Below are positions 24,447-35,251 of a DNA stretch of 64,000 nt, piece by piece (position 1 is the first letter of the stretch; every line of letters begins with the position of its first letter). Under the pieces are notes generated by a model. The model had not been told where the DNA came from. It did no database searches and saw only the letters and a program-made list of their open reading frames with translations. This stretch comes from Puccinellia tenuiflora (Eukaryota > Streptophyta > Magnoliopsida > Poales > Poaceae): contig QRDG01000923.1 of assembly GCA_012064385.1 (NCBI GenBank), positions 434,001 to 498,000 of the forward strand. Reading direction: 5' to 3'. The translations under genes and the position numbers were made by a program.

Positions 24447-25950
24447 TGTTGGGAATATGCCCTAGAGGCAATAATAAAATGGTTTATTAGCATATTCATA
24501 TTTATGATAATAGTTTATTATCCATGCTATAATTGTATTAACCGGAAACATAATACATGTGTGGAATATAAACAACCAGGTGTCCCTAGTAAGCCTCTAC
24601 TGGACTAGTTCGTTAGTCAAGAGATGGTTAAGGTTTCCTGACCATAGAACTTATTATAGTCACTTAATAACGGAGTCATATCATTGGGAGAATGATATGA
24701 TGGACAAGACCCAATAATAAAGAGTTGCAAATAATCGTTTCACACAGTATCATTGCCAACGCTTTTAAGTATATGCCAAGTATAGTTTCCTTAGACCATG
24801 AGATTATATCACTCCCGCTTACCGGAGGAATACTTTGTGAACATCAAACGTCGCTTCGTAACTGGGTGATTATAAAGGTGGCTTTCAGGTATCTCCGATG
24901 GTAGGTTGTTGGGTGATATGTATCAAGAGTGTGATTTGTCCCTCCATGTGATGGAGTAGAATATTTCTGGGCCCACTCGGTAATATAGCATCTGGAAAGT
25001 TTGCAAACATGTGATTGGGAGTAATCACGGAGATCCTATATTATGGACGAGTAAAGAGAATTTTCCAGTTAACGAGATGGAACTAGATATGGAGATATCG
25101 ACGATCAAATCTCGGGCAAATTAAATATCATGAGACAAAGGGAATCGTATACGAGATTAAGAATCTCCGGCATCGTGGTTCAATCGATAAGGAACTTCGT
25201 TGAATATGTAGGAGTCAATATGGGCATCCCGGTCCCGCTATTGATTATTGATCGGATCATGTCTGCATATTCTCGAACCCGTAGGGTCACACATTTAACG
25301 CTCCGATGTAGCTAGGGTTTGCGATGAGATAATTGATGGTATGAACGAATGGTGATTCAGAGTCTTGGATGAGATCCTAGACGTCACGAGGAGATCCGGA
25401 AGAGTCCGGAGAATAAGATTCATATAAGGAAAGTGGTTTCCGGAGGTATCGGAAAGGTTCCGGATTTTTTCGGCAGGGTACCGGAATTTTTTGGAAGGTT
25501 CTAGAAGAGTCTAGAAGTGGGGCCCACCTGTTGTTTGGGGCCCACATGGACTAATAGGTGGTACAACAACCTTAATGGGCTGGCCAGCCCATGGGCCAAT
25601 CCGACCAAGGAAAAGGGAAAAGAAACCGAGTCCCTATGGGACTCGGCAAACTTGGGGGGGGGGGGGGGGGCAAGTCAGCCCTAGGCCGGCCGGCCTAGGG
25701 TTTCCCCTAGCCCGGGTGCGGCACAACACATCTAAGTGCTGCCCTAGCCGCACCCCACCCTAACCCTAGCCGCCGGCCACCTCCCTCCTCCTCTCTCCCT
25801 CTTACTTGGCTTGGCGAAACCCTGCCCGCGGGAGAACTCCACCATCAACACCGCCGAAGCGAGAGGGGGGGCAACCACCGTCGTCGCAGCCGCCGATCGA
25901 GCTACCTCCTGCAGACATGCCGAACGCACCACTCGCCTTGCCTGCATGTA
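24447..25950 (+). repeat. BARE-like LTR fragment inside the MULE
   Basis: It starts with TGTTGGGAATATGCCC like the LTRs at 7931 and 14512 but is clearly more diverged. It follows them to the GGCTTGGCGAAACCCTG region, then loses similarity before the LTR end, so the right border (about 25950) is approximate. No target duplication was found. It truncates the tail of the transposase gene. Confidence 0.75.
25654..25670. repeat. Poly-G run (17 bases)
   Basis: A 17-base G homopolymer inside the BARE-like LTR fragment. Its length may be unreliable for sequencing reasons. Confidence 0.9.
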
Positions 25951-25984
25951 GGAATTAGGGTTCAAAGGGTGGGGAATTTTGGCC

Positions 25985-26213
25985 GTGACGATTTTGCAAA
26001 ACACCCTCCATACAAAGACACCAACACGGTACGGGGTCCACGTATATGTAAGAAAGTGGGCCACGTCAGCAAAATACAGTGAGCATTGGTAATTTGGTAC
26101 CAGTGACCGTAGACAAACGCGCGGAACAAGTTGGTCAACCCGCAAATTTGTTTTCCTGAGTTCAGTGACCAAATCGTTCAAACCGGACAAGTTCAGTTAC
26201 TGTGCATTTTACT
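25985..26213 (-). repeat. Right terminal inverted repeat of the MULE
   Basis: Positions 25985-26065 are the inverted partner of 21865-21941. The outer 150 bases have no partner in the window because the left end is truncated. The outer end is set at the minus-strand start GAGTAAAATGCACAG by resemblance to MULE termini, which is inference. Confidence 0.6.
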
Positions 26214-26294
26214 CTTAAATGTAACCAAGTCCACACTCGTCTCGCTGAGGCAACAAACCAAACCCGACATCTTGTTCCTCTCCCCGACGCGGCC

Positions 26295-26541
26295 ATGGAT
26301 CCGGGCCCCGATCCATCCGCGGCCGCCGACGAAGCCCCAGACGACGGCAGGAACCTCGCGGCCCTCTCGCTCCGCGCCGCAGGGGACCTGCCCCTGGACT
26401 TCGCCGGGGGCTCGAGGAGGACGGCCCGCCCAGCCCCAGCAGCAGCGGCTGCTGCCGTGGCGAGCCCGGCAGCAGCCTCTCCTCCAGCGGCAGCATCGGG
26501 GAGGAGGAGGAGGAGGAGCCCGCTACCACGCCCCCGACGAG
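26295..26541 (+). CDS. Host-like GC-rich first exon, unknown product (possibly frameshifted)
   Basis: ATG at 26295 follows a short C-rich leader just outside the MULE end. The frame starts MDPGPDPSAAADEAPDDG and LAALSLRAAGDLPLDF, a cereal-style GC-rich N-terminus. The predicted continuation is an Arg/Ala-rich low-complexity run. From about 26405 a +1 shift gives an acidic/Ser-rich stretch with SSLSSSGSIGEEEEEE, which looks more like protein, so a one-base frameshift is likely. GAG followed by GTCTGC at 26541-26542 is a possible splice donor. I do not recognise the family and no convincing following exon was found. It may be a decayed gene or gene fragment. Confidence 0.35.
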
Positions 26542-27189
26542 GTCTGCTTTCTCACCTCGCTCCATGCTCTCTTATGCAGACGCACACAATTAATTGTGCC
26601 TAGTAACTCATTACACATACACATTGGTGGATTTAGCTGCCTCGGTTGTCTATCTGCGGATGAATTCACCGATCGATTCATCCGTTGGTACTAGTTTTGC
26701 TCCGTGGTGCTGACATTATCACGTAAATTGTAGCTTCAGTTCCGTTTGATGCACGTTCATGCTCACTCCTTAGTGTTGCCCCCATATGAATGGATTTATT
26801 ATTCACCCATCGGCTCATTAGTCATTGGTAATCTCTGCCGAGCTCCGGCGTAGTAACATTATCTATCCAGAAGCATGTAATTTTTTTTTTAATTTGGTGT
26901 TTTATTTATTAAGAGGAAAAATAGTTTGCTCATAGCCGTTTCCAGCACGCAGGTTGTTGGAACAGAGCCTTGCAACATACACCCCCATACTCAACAGTCT
27001 ACAACTAAACTGAGGATGCGCTGTTTTGTTGCAGGATCTGTTAATTTTCTCACTTTAAAACCTGGTAGCTTATGAAGTAGGATACTTATCTCTTTAGTAA
27101 TCCCACTGAATCACTGATAGCTGATCTGCTAGCATTGCCGCCAACATCTCACGTTCTAAGTGAACTGGTTTGTGTAGTCGTTGGATTGC

Positions 27190-27365
27190 TTACCTTAACC
27201 CCTCCAGACACACCAAATTCTGCAGCTTGGCAGTTAGTGATAGTCGCCCAAGCAGAAAGGAGGATCTGGCCATTATCATCTCAGATTCCGTCTACAGAAA
27301 TGTAGCTTCCGTCTACTTTGAGCTTTAGCCATCCTACTGCTGGCACTTTGCAGCACCCTTCCTCT
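27190..27365 (-). pseudogene. RNase H-like domain remnant
   Basis: The minus strand reads PAVGWLKLKVDGSY followed by an in-frame stop, then DDNGQILLSAWATI. This matches the opening of the RNase H-like module (RVT_3 type) found in plant LINE-related and reverse-transcriptase-like proteins: WLKLNVDGS, then a GGxGxVxRD loop, then a strand of small residues. One stop and the missing second half show decay. Confidence 0.5.
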
Positions 27366-27416
27366 TTATTGTCTTGCCCATGAGGCGGTTCAATTTTAGT
27401 CGGGTTGATAATCTGT

Positions 27417-27435
27417 CCCCCCCCCCCCCCCCCCC
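27417..27435. repeat. Poly-C run (19 bases)
   Basis: A 19-base C homopolymer in non-coding sequence, prone to length error. Confidence 0.9.
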
Positions 27436-29155
27436 TGCAAAAATCCTCCAGGTTGCCTGAATTCACCAGTGGGAGCATATTTATGTAATTTTGGCACTGA
27501 TGCTCCGGCACACTATGTTTAGTATTTTCAGCTCTAAAAGCTACCAAACTGGTTGTATAGAATATTCCACGTCTTAGTTATCTACTTGCTTTTTGATATC
27601 GTTGGTGGCACTCAAATGAAGTTTGAATGTGCTGTAGCCTGGCTGCTGGAAGTGTAGGTGCTGTGTCACCCTGACTATGTTCCTTGATGTTTACAGGATG
27701 CTGGTTCAGCTTCTTGGAGGAAGACGAAAAACATTTCTTCATTTTGAGCAATTCCGGCAAGCCAATATACTCTAGGTAGTGAAATCACTTATGCAATCGG
27801 AATTCATGATAGAGTTTACCTGGAATGGTGCATTTTCTCAAGCAAAAAACTGCATTTTCTTCATCTTGTTAAACTTCAAGGTACGGAGACAAGCACAAGT
27901 TAGCTGGATTCTCTGCTACATTACAAGCAATTGTTTCCTTTGTCGAGAACAGGTATGCATTTCTGTTTTTTCTGGTTGCAATGCTTAGATATTTCCGCCT
28001 TAACCTTTTCATGTGGGCTGTGCTGAAATTTTCCTCTCGGTGATCTTTTTGTTTTCATCCAGTGCTGACCATATCAAATTTGCGAGAGCCGGAAAACATC
28101 AGGTCAGGTGCACTTCCTTGTCTGAAATTTACCCTGTTCTTGTAATCTAATTTCAGAAGGGAAAGCACATGCTTTCTTCCACTGAAGTCTGAATAATCGG
28201 ACACCGACCAGCCTGGATATTTCATTTGCAAACCTTTTTATGGACCAAGTATAATGTACGAAGTTAATTTGTTTCAGGACAGAACAAATGTTATTTGTTA
28301 CATGTTAGTTGCTTACATTTTGAGACGTAGAATGTCCAATGTACAATTCTATTTGTTGGTCTAAAATGCATGTGATGGGATATGTAGAGTGCATTTGAGC
28401 TTCTCTAGGTCTCTTATATCCGGGGAAATAGGGTGTTTGAGAAATAAATTTATCGCTACCTTTGGATAAACTGAACCTGTCACATTTAAATCAGCAATTG
28501 TTTTCTATGATTCATATGGTTTGTCTGTCAGTGTTTTCATTTCCACAAACATGAATTTTTATTTTGGCTTAGAACCGTCAGTCTAGGGGGGATAGTTCAA
28601 CATTGCAAGAGTTGGAGTTGGCTAATTATCAATACTTGGTACCTTGCAGACAGTTTACATGATGCGTTCTTCGTTTGTTAGTTTTAGAGTTTACTTCCAG
28701 TATAAACAGAAATAGGACTTATTTGTTCGTTCATCATTATTTTTTGGTATCATACCTGGGTATGCAGTGCGATTGTTGTTGTTTTCTTATGTCAGTCTGT
28801 GTATTTCTACGCCGATTGTGGTTTCCTGGGTCTTGCTTGATCTACTTGTCATCTCTGTTTATATGGAGGAAATAGAAAGAGTTTGTGCCTTTCTTATTGG
28901 GTTTGATGTGTTTTGCCAAATCATTTCCCTATTGATAGTTAAGTTATACAGTTTATGCTTATGTACTCCATCTTGCATCGCTATAGTATATGTGCGTTTG
29001 TCCGTTAGGTGAGATGTTGCACTTGTTTATGCGCAGATTCTTGTGCAAGACATTCATTTTTGCATTATCATGTATGCCTTTTACCTTGTTTACTTAGCTT
29101 TTGTCAAGTTCCTTATGTAACAATCTGACGTGACTACTCCTTGTAATCAATTTCA

Positions 29156-29396
29156 GGTAAATCTCAAGTATGAAGATGATGGGCCAGTGAATGGAAAAGG
29201 TGTTGGTCAGAGAGTCATTGAGAAACTACAACATACTTATGCATCTGAGCTTGCACATAAGGATTCTTCTTATGATGGTGAAAATAGTCACTTTATCATT
29301 GATTCTCCACCGATTTCCCCTAAATTTCCTGAAAAGTCTGATCCGTGTGAGGCACATCTTCCACCAACCTTCGTTTTCCCTTTCCACAACACCTAA
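29156..29396 (+). CDS. Open exon-like fragment, unknown
   Basis: The stretch after TTTCAG at 29150-29155 is open for 80 codons (VNLKYEDDGPVNGKGVGQRV and following), acidic and polar, ending at TAA 29394-29396. A one-base shift near 29380 would continue it toward the RRM-like piece downstream (FSLSTTPKSSEVC). The function is not recognised. It may be an exon of a decayed gene or part of an unclassified transposon. Confidence 0.3.
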
Positions 29397-29399
29397 ATC

Positions 29400-29990
29400 C
29401 TCGGAAGTTTGTAGCGAACCATCTCTTCTTTCCACCACTCACAACCTGTTTGAGGAAATGGCGAACCTCCATGAGACAACCCATAGCAGCGTTCTGCACG
29501 TCACCATTAAAGGACAGACCCTAGTGCACGAGGCTCCCACACAAGGTGCGTCACCATTAAAGGACAGACCCCAGTGCACGAGGCTCCCACACAAGGTGGG
29601 GTCTGGGGAGGGATTATAGGAACCTAGTCTTATCCTTGCAAAGTGCAGTGCAGAGAGGCTGGTTCGAACCCAGGACCTCTTGGCACAAGTGGGGAGGACC
29701 TCACCACTGCACCAAGGCCTGCCCTCTGTGCACGTCACCATTACCCACTTGATTTATCCAGTGATGGAGATGGTACTTGGACAACTCTTTGATGTGTATG
29801 GAGTGGATGAGGTGTGCCTTTTGCAGAAACCAACTCATGTGGAGGCGTTTGTGGAGTTCAAATCATGGCATGAGGCAAGCAAAGCTCGAGGTGCTCTGCA
29901 TGGTCGCTGCATCTATGATGGTTGCTGCTTATGGAAATTCAGCACGCCCCGCCTTCCATCAGCATGCGCAGGCTGGCGAACTCCGAACGG
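29400..29990 (+). pseudogene. RRM-like (PTB-type) fragment split by a SINE
   Basis: MANLHETTHSSVLHVTI (from 29458) is interrupted by a SINE. The frame resumes with THLIYPVMEMVLGQLFDVYGV, an EAFVEFKSWHEASKARGALHG stretch and IYDGCC. This order matches an RNA-recognition motif of the polypyrimidine-tract-binding type (VLHVTITHxxYPV start, ELHGRxIYDGCCxLxI end). The frame is lost after about 29940. Similar RRM pieces recur in repetitive cereal DNA, so this may belong to a transposon rather than to a host PTB gene. Confidence 0.45.
29510..29728 (-). repeat. Au-like SINE with internal 50-bp duplication
   Basis: On the minus strand it begins GGGCAGGCCTTGGTGCAGTGG (A-box-like). A B box GGTTCGAACC at 29661-29670 and a GACCCCAC..TGTGGGAGCCTC body follow, characteristic of the tRNA-derived Au SINE of grasses. 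A 15-bp target duplication TGCACGTCACCATTA flanks it at 29495-29509 and 29729-29743. The far end is duplicated with a 50-bp period (29499 and 29549), including part of the target site. Confidence 0.82.
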
Positions 29991-30011
29991 ACAGTGGTGG
30001 ACTAGGATCGA

Positions 30012-30557
30012 GTGGAGGTGGAGCCACTTGCTTCTTCTCAGCCTCCACCAGCTTCCACCGCCGCAATAACCGTCAGCGACAAGGCCTGCAACAGAAAGGA
30101 GGTTGTTCCCTTACCAGCTGCACCCCACGGAAACTCATCTGTTGCCAAGCCTTCGACCACCTTGGCGCTCAACACCAACCCCGACAGCAATGCCATCAAC
30201 ATAAGTGATGTTGCTGCACTGACACCCACCAGGTGTTCAACCGAATGCTCTGAAAACGACAACGTCGCAAACAAGCCGACCCTTCTAGCCACGCTGGGTG
30301 CACCGCCCTTAACTACTGTGCTGCTCAGCATCATCTACACCAATGTTGCCCTGGTCAGAGTGGTGCCTTCTAAGGACATTCCAGTTGGCGCTGATTCTTT
30401 TGTCGTCGCCAAGTTCGCTACCTCCTCTGTCCTGAGCAGTGAGCTCCACGGGTATCTCATCTATTTTGAGGACACACAAGTGGTGCTTGTCCCAACTTGG
30501 ACCTGCAAACATCATTGTTTCTGTCCTGAACCTGCCGATTCATGTTGGGGAGCATAG
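30012..30557 (+). CDS. Open reading frame of unknown function
   Basis: A 181-codon open frame starts with MEVEPLASSQPPPASTAAIT and has a Ser/Thr/Pro/Ala-rich first half. The second half is more structured (VVPSKDIPVGADSFVVAKFAT, ELHGYLIYFEDTQVVLVPTW). It lies just 3' of the RRM-like fragment in another frame, so it may be the continuation of the same decayed protein. No family is recognised. Composition alone does not prove it is coding. Confidence 0.3.
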   Translation: MEVEPLASSQPPPASTAAITVSDKACNRKEVVPLPAAPHGNSSVAKPSTTLALNTNPDSNAINISDVAALTPTRCSTECSENDNVANKPTLLATLGAPPLTTVLLSIIYTNVALVRVVPSKDIPVGADSFVVAKFATSSVLSSELHGYLIYFEDTQVVLVPTWTCKHHCFCPEPADSCWGA

Positions 30558-30559
30558 CA

Positions 30560-31392
30560 AGTTAGCAGTTCTTGCAATGGGGATTCATCTACATGTTGGG
30601 AGGATGGCAAGTCAGCAGTTCTTGCAATGGAGCTCTATGTTCAGTGGGATCCAGGAATTATAGATAATGTTCTTATGGATGCAACATTTGTTCAAGTGGC
30701 TCAACAATCAGTTGATCTGCATGTGCTTTACATTCAAGTGATGAAATAATTATGCAACTACACAAATGCCCTAGTATACATGCAATGGTATCCTGGTGAT
30801 TGGTGTTCACAGCAACTTTTTACAACAGAACTTCAATACAATGTTGGGCTTGTGTGAGCTGTGGCGTTGGCATGATAACAAGTATGCAAGTATTGAGAAA
30901 AAGAACATTGGGGGTACAATTTTGTATGAATGGCATGAGCTGATACAATTTCCACGCATGCAGCCAGAGAATGGTAATAAGTGCAGCCACATATTTGGGG
31001 ATGCAATGTCGGGGCTGATTATAAACAGTGATGTGGTGCTGGACTGCACAAGCTTGTGGCCAACATAAGAGAAGATGGACAGTGGAGGTTTGGACAAAAA
31101 ACTTCAGTATAGCCCATGGAATCTCAGTGTTCACAACCAGATGATTAGACAAGTGCAGAAAGAGCTATGCAAGTGCTATTATTTCTGTTCCTTGATTCAT
31201 TTGGCAAACCACTTGCAATACAAACAATGGGATCCTGGTGTTATGTAGATTTTAGGCGCAGAAGGGATTAAGCTTTGCTCAGCATGGCCAAGGGGGACTA
31301 TAATCGAATTTCATGGTTGAGAAGTAGAATTCTGTACAGAAGTTGGGAGTTTCTGTTTGTTGCTTGAGCGAGCAATTGCTTAGGGGCGGTAA
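30560..31392 (+). other. Degenerate region ahead of a candidate LTR
   Basis: There is a 33-bp near-repeat of CATGTTGGGAG..CAGTTCTTGCAATGG (30541 and 30592). A short open stretch lies at 30796-31068. The sequence ends in a polypurine-like CTTAGGGGCGGTAA (31379-31392). It may be the 3' internal end of a retroelement; no pol domain is readable. Confidence 0.35.
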
Positions 31393-31650
31393 TGTCATGC
31401 CCGTGTGTTGGCTCAGCGGGCATGGGCCGTGCGCCGGCAGCAATGGGCTTGCGTGTTAGCTTGGTGAGGATAAGAAGAAAGCTTCAGGTGCGAAGCGAGG
31501 CATCAAACATAACAGAACCGAACTGGTCTTCTCCTCTCGTGTCTTCTTCTTCCTCTGGTCTTCATCATCTTCAGGTCCGGCTGGTACCACAAGTAGCCAT
31601 TGTACCCAGCCTCACGTCCCGGCGATCGCTGGCGGCAATGGGGTGTGACA
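31393..31650 (+). repeat. Candidate short LTR (258 bp)
   Basis: The block starts TGTCATGCCC after a purine-rich tract and ends GGGTGTGACA, giving TGTCA/TGACA inverted ends as in short-LTR gypsy elements. CT-rich sequence and an internal CTTCTTCTTCC leader-like run fit an LTR. No second copy was seen in the window and the left target site is unknown. Confidence 0.4.
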
Positions 31651-31867
31651 CATGCAGAGTAGGTTTTCTCTAAATATCGGTATGCTATGTTGTGGATGAA
31701 CCTAATTTTTCATAATCTTGTGAGTGCATTTAAAAGTAGGCGACAGTTGATATCTTTACAAATAATGCTTCGTCGGTTTGAGTGATAGGAACTTTTATGA
31801 AGAAATTTGAGTGATCATTTTGATGTTCAAATGATGCTAACTACTAGGTAATTGTTATGCCTATGTA
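31651..31867. other. Short unassigned spacer
   Basis: About 220 AT-rich bases between the candidate short LTR and the next LTR. Nothing recognisable. Confidence 0.3.
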
Positions 31868-34791
31868 TGTGACGCCCTCGCTTAGAAAAGCAAGGCCACA
31901 TTGTGAAATATGCTATTACCTGGATCGAGTATGGATAGCAACTCACAAAAGATGTAATATCAAGCATCAATGTCAAATATTATTACAACGCGATTCGAAT
32001 GATCCAGGAGTAAAATAATTCCTTACAACTTTGCATAGCCGAAGCTAGCCTTAAAAGAGTAAAGAGTTCAACAATTTATTCAGAGTTCAACAAGCAGCAA
32101 TATAATAGCACAGAGCTCCTTCATCTCCATGAGCCACTGGCGATCATGTTGGTTGTAAGCTCGAAGACACGTCTCACTCATCGTCGTAGTAGCCTGCAAC
32201 ATTTAACGTTGCAGCCCAGGGAATTTGGGTCAATACCTTGTAACAGGCCGGCAAGTGAATACTATGGTGGATTATAAAATGGCAAGACTAATACTACATG
32301 CTTATCTGGCTGGTGGGGTTGAAGGCTATTGCATAAAGCAAATTTTGTCCTACTTTTCACAAACATTTTATTCTCAACTTTACAATATGAGACACACCCA
32401 TGGAACGCATCCAAGGTCTCATATACCCGTGTTCACCCATCACATTTTATTATGAAATTGGAATGAAGAGATCCTCCGACAACTTCCTTATTTAGCTACT
32501 CAAATTGTCCGTAACCGGGGACACGGCTATGATCATAGTTTTATTACTCTCGAGAGTTTGTGGCACTTTCCCCACTAGACTCGATCAACCCATTCTATCC
32601 TTAACCCACATTTAGTGAAAAGGAAAGGAGAAGACCAAGACGAGACCTTTCTGAAGCACTTTCCCAACCACTACTGGCTTGACCCGTTCCAACCTACAAC
32701 CCCTACATCTGCTTGTCAAACCGGGCTGGTTCCATGCTACTTACTTAGTCAAGACAGAGCCCATATGACTAGTGGCTGCACTGGAAGCAACTAAACATGG
32801 AGTGACATCGAATCTCAATACCCTGGGTGGCCATCCACAAGTGCACATACTCAGGTTAGACCACAAGAAAATGGCCCTGAGTAGCCACTCAACTTCGCAC
32901 ACCTCAACAAACCAAATCCACCCAGGTGATTCATTAATTTAGTAGAGTTTTCACTTAACTTACTACATCAAAATCTTCACAATTGCAGCAAGCATTTCTA
33001 CTAAATTAATGTAGGTACCTAGTCAAAAGAAAGATCTAACAGGCTTGCATAGCATAATTAAAACAATAGTAAACCTATCATGCATACTACCAAAATAATC
33101 TATAATGCAATTAAGAAAATAATAGGTCCTTCATGAGTTTGTGTATACACTTGCCTTGATCGTTGTTCGGGTTGTCGCAGCACTCACAGTACGTCTGGCA
33201 CTCCTCACAATCTAATCAACAAGCAAACAAACACCAATTCAATACAACAAGCAATATAATGGCAATACAAAAATAATATGAATGCATGAAATGCAAGCTA
33301 GCACTCCACAATTTAAGGAAATAAAATTATATTAAAGTTTCTGTTTTCTAACATATGCATGATGCTCATGATCACAATTTTTATAGTGTTTAATAATTTA
33401 GAAAGTAATTTATAGGCTAGAATACCTTATTTTAGGATTCTGTGAAAATCATTTAAATGCATGATGCAAAGGTGCAATTTGAACACACCACTGGATAGAA
33501 AACATTTTTCCAAGCATTTTGATATAAAGTTTGCAATTTTTGGACAAGTGGATCAAAAGATATGGATTTTACAAGATTGCACTAAAATCTGGCATTTTAT
33601 TCAATTCTCTGGAAAATACAATTCAGCCGCTGACTGGGCTTGCTGACTGGGCAGCCAAGTGGCGCAAACCTACTGGCTAGTACCGATTCGGTATATAAAA
33701 ATAAAAGGGAACCGTTGGATCATGATCCAACGGATCACAATAGCGGCGTCCACCCCGGTGGAGTTAGGTCACCGGAGGCAGGCGGCGGACGGCGGCAGCG
33801 CGGCGGCGACACGCGTTCCCGACGATCTACGGCGGCCGGGGACGCACGCGTCCTACCTAGGTGTTCGCGGCGGCGAGGCGAGCTTGGTGGCGCGGCGGAG
33901 GACTTCGGCTCCTTCTCCTCTTCCCGGAATAGCTCGACGGAGTTGCGGCCGGCGGCGGACCGAGGCGGCGGTGGAAGGATCCGACGATCTGGCGAGCAAA
34001 CAACCGCCAAACGGTGTCAAAACGGAAGAGCAAAGAGAGGGGAGGGAGATAGAGGGCAGGGGGAGCGCGGGGAGTCGCCGGAGTTGCCGCGGCGGGCGAG
34101 CTTACCGGCGGCGGGCGGCGGCGATGCGAGCTCTCGATCCGGCAGCCTGGCGGCGGGCCTGCTAGGGTTCGAGGGGGAGGTGAGAGAGGGAGGGGAGGAG
34201 TTTAAAAGGGCGGGATCGCGGCTTGATTGGCAGCTCGAAACGCCCGCAATCAAGGCGGCGGTCGGCGGCAGTTTCCGGTGGGCGTCGGCGCGATTTGGGG
34301 GAGGAGCACGGCTGACGTGCGGGGCCCGGTGTCAGCGAGAGAGAGAGGGAGAGGCGCGGGGCGAGCTGGGCTGGTGCTGCGCACGCTCGCGGGCCGAGAT
34401 GCGGGGAGCTGGGCCGCGCTTGGGCCGGCTCGGCTGGTTCGGGCGGGGCGGCCTCCTTTTCCCCTTTTTTTTTTGTTCTCTTTTCTTTTCTAAATTCTGT
34501 CTTTTTCCAAATACCATCAAAATAGGGGCAAAACAAGTTAGAAAAAATTGGAATAAATACTTTTTGAAAAGCTTGTTCTATATAGAACACATTGGCACAT
34601 AGTTTTCAATTAAATAAAGAGGAAATAATTGGTTTAGTGACAAGGGTTGCTTAGCACCCTATTATGTCAAAACAAAATATTTAAACCAAAAATATTTTTA
34701 AAGGTTCAAAGCAAGATTTTTATATGCAATAAAACATGATGCTTATGAATGAATGCATGCTTATGCATTTTTGGAAAATTGGGATGTTACA
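31868..34791 (-). repeat. Minus-strand LTR, probably solo (2.9 kb)
   Basis: On the minus strand it begins TGTAACATCCC at 34791 and ends GGGCGTCACA at 31868. A minus-strand TATA-like CTTTTAAAC (34199-34208) precedes a CT-rich, then GC-rich leader with AACCCTAGC. A possible splice donor (GTAAGCTCG, near 34102) sits in that leader. The architecture parallels the LTR at 16871-21863. The flanking five bases (ATGTA and CGAGT) do not match, so either a border is wrong or recombination followed insertion. Confidence 0.55.
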
Positions 34792-35251
34792 CGAGTCCTC
34801 ATGGCTCTTCCGCCGGGTTCGCAGAGATGGCCGCGTCGTTGGGCTGCAAGCGCGCCCGCGGGTAATTCTGCTTCTTGCTCGTTTCTTTGCCATGGATGTT
34901 GTCTTCTTGCTTGTGGGTTGCGCTCCAAAGAAGATGACCGAATGTCATTGCAGGGGTCCGACTTCCCTGGAGGCCAACAAGAGGCGGCAAGATGCGGCCG
35001 AAGACGACACGGCCACCAACGTCGGAGCCGCGGAGGGGTAACGCCCCCTCCACCTTACAGGAAGCGGAGAAGAGTCGCGTGAGTGACGCAGAGAACACAC
35101 CCGAGGCATCCTTATCCCCCGCGAAGACGGGTGTTGTGGGGACGCCGGAAGCAATAGGTAAACCTTACCCCGCCGGGTAAACTTTTTCGGTATCCGCCTT
35201 GCTGGTCTAACGTTGTCTTTTGTTGGCTTAGATATTTCGGTGGTAGGCGGG
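34792..35251 (+). other. GC-rich gene-like segment with intron signals, split by Athila insertion
   Basis: The sequence is continuous with 45205-45391 once the Athila-like element and one GCGGG copy are removed. Two GT-AG pairs (34862-34953 and 35158-35231) give intron-like gaps of 92 and 74 bases between GC-rich stretches, one with SDAENTPEASLSPAKTG in an open frame. I could not build one continuous frame through all exons. It may be a spliced gene of a retroelement or a captured host piece. Confidence 0.3.

Larger units (their letters stand above)
21864..26213 (+). mobile_element. Mutator-like element (MULE), internally deleted
   Basis: Inverted similarity between 21865-21941 and 25985-26065 brackets a broken MuDR-type transposase gene. 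The right terminal region extends outward to about 26213 (minus strand starting GAGTAAAATGCACAGTAAC). The matching outer left part is missing where the long LTR at 16871-21863 abuts, so the LTR element probably inserted into the left terminal repeat. The 9-bp target duplication cannot be checked. A BARE-like LTR fragment lies between the gene and the right terminus. Confidence 0.7.
26570..29129. other. Gene-like non-coding stretch with RNase H remnant
   Basis: About 2.5 kb of average AT content, T-rich on the plus strand and intron-like. It contains an RNase H remnant (27190-27365) and a C19 run (27417-27435). Two CAG-flanked short open pieces (near 27695-27775 and 27880-27950) could be exon relics of the candidate gene at 26295. 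I could not join them into a frame. Confidence 0.35.

Noticed and set aside
26295..29990. A single host gene joining the GC-rich exon, the RNase H remnant and the RRM-like piece
   Set aside because: The RNase H remnant is on the opposite strand and no continuous splice model could be built.
33640..34602. A 320-codon Arg/Gly-rich plus-strand frame
   Set aside because: It lies antisense to the LTR leader in very GC-rich DNA and has no domain; treated as part of the LTR.
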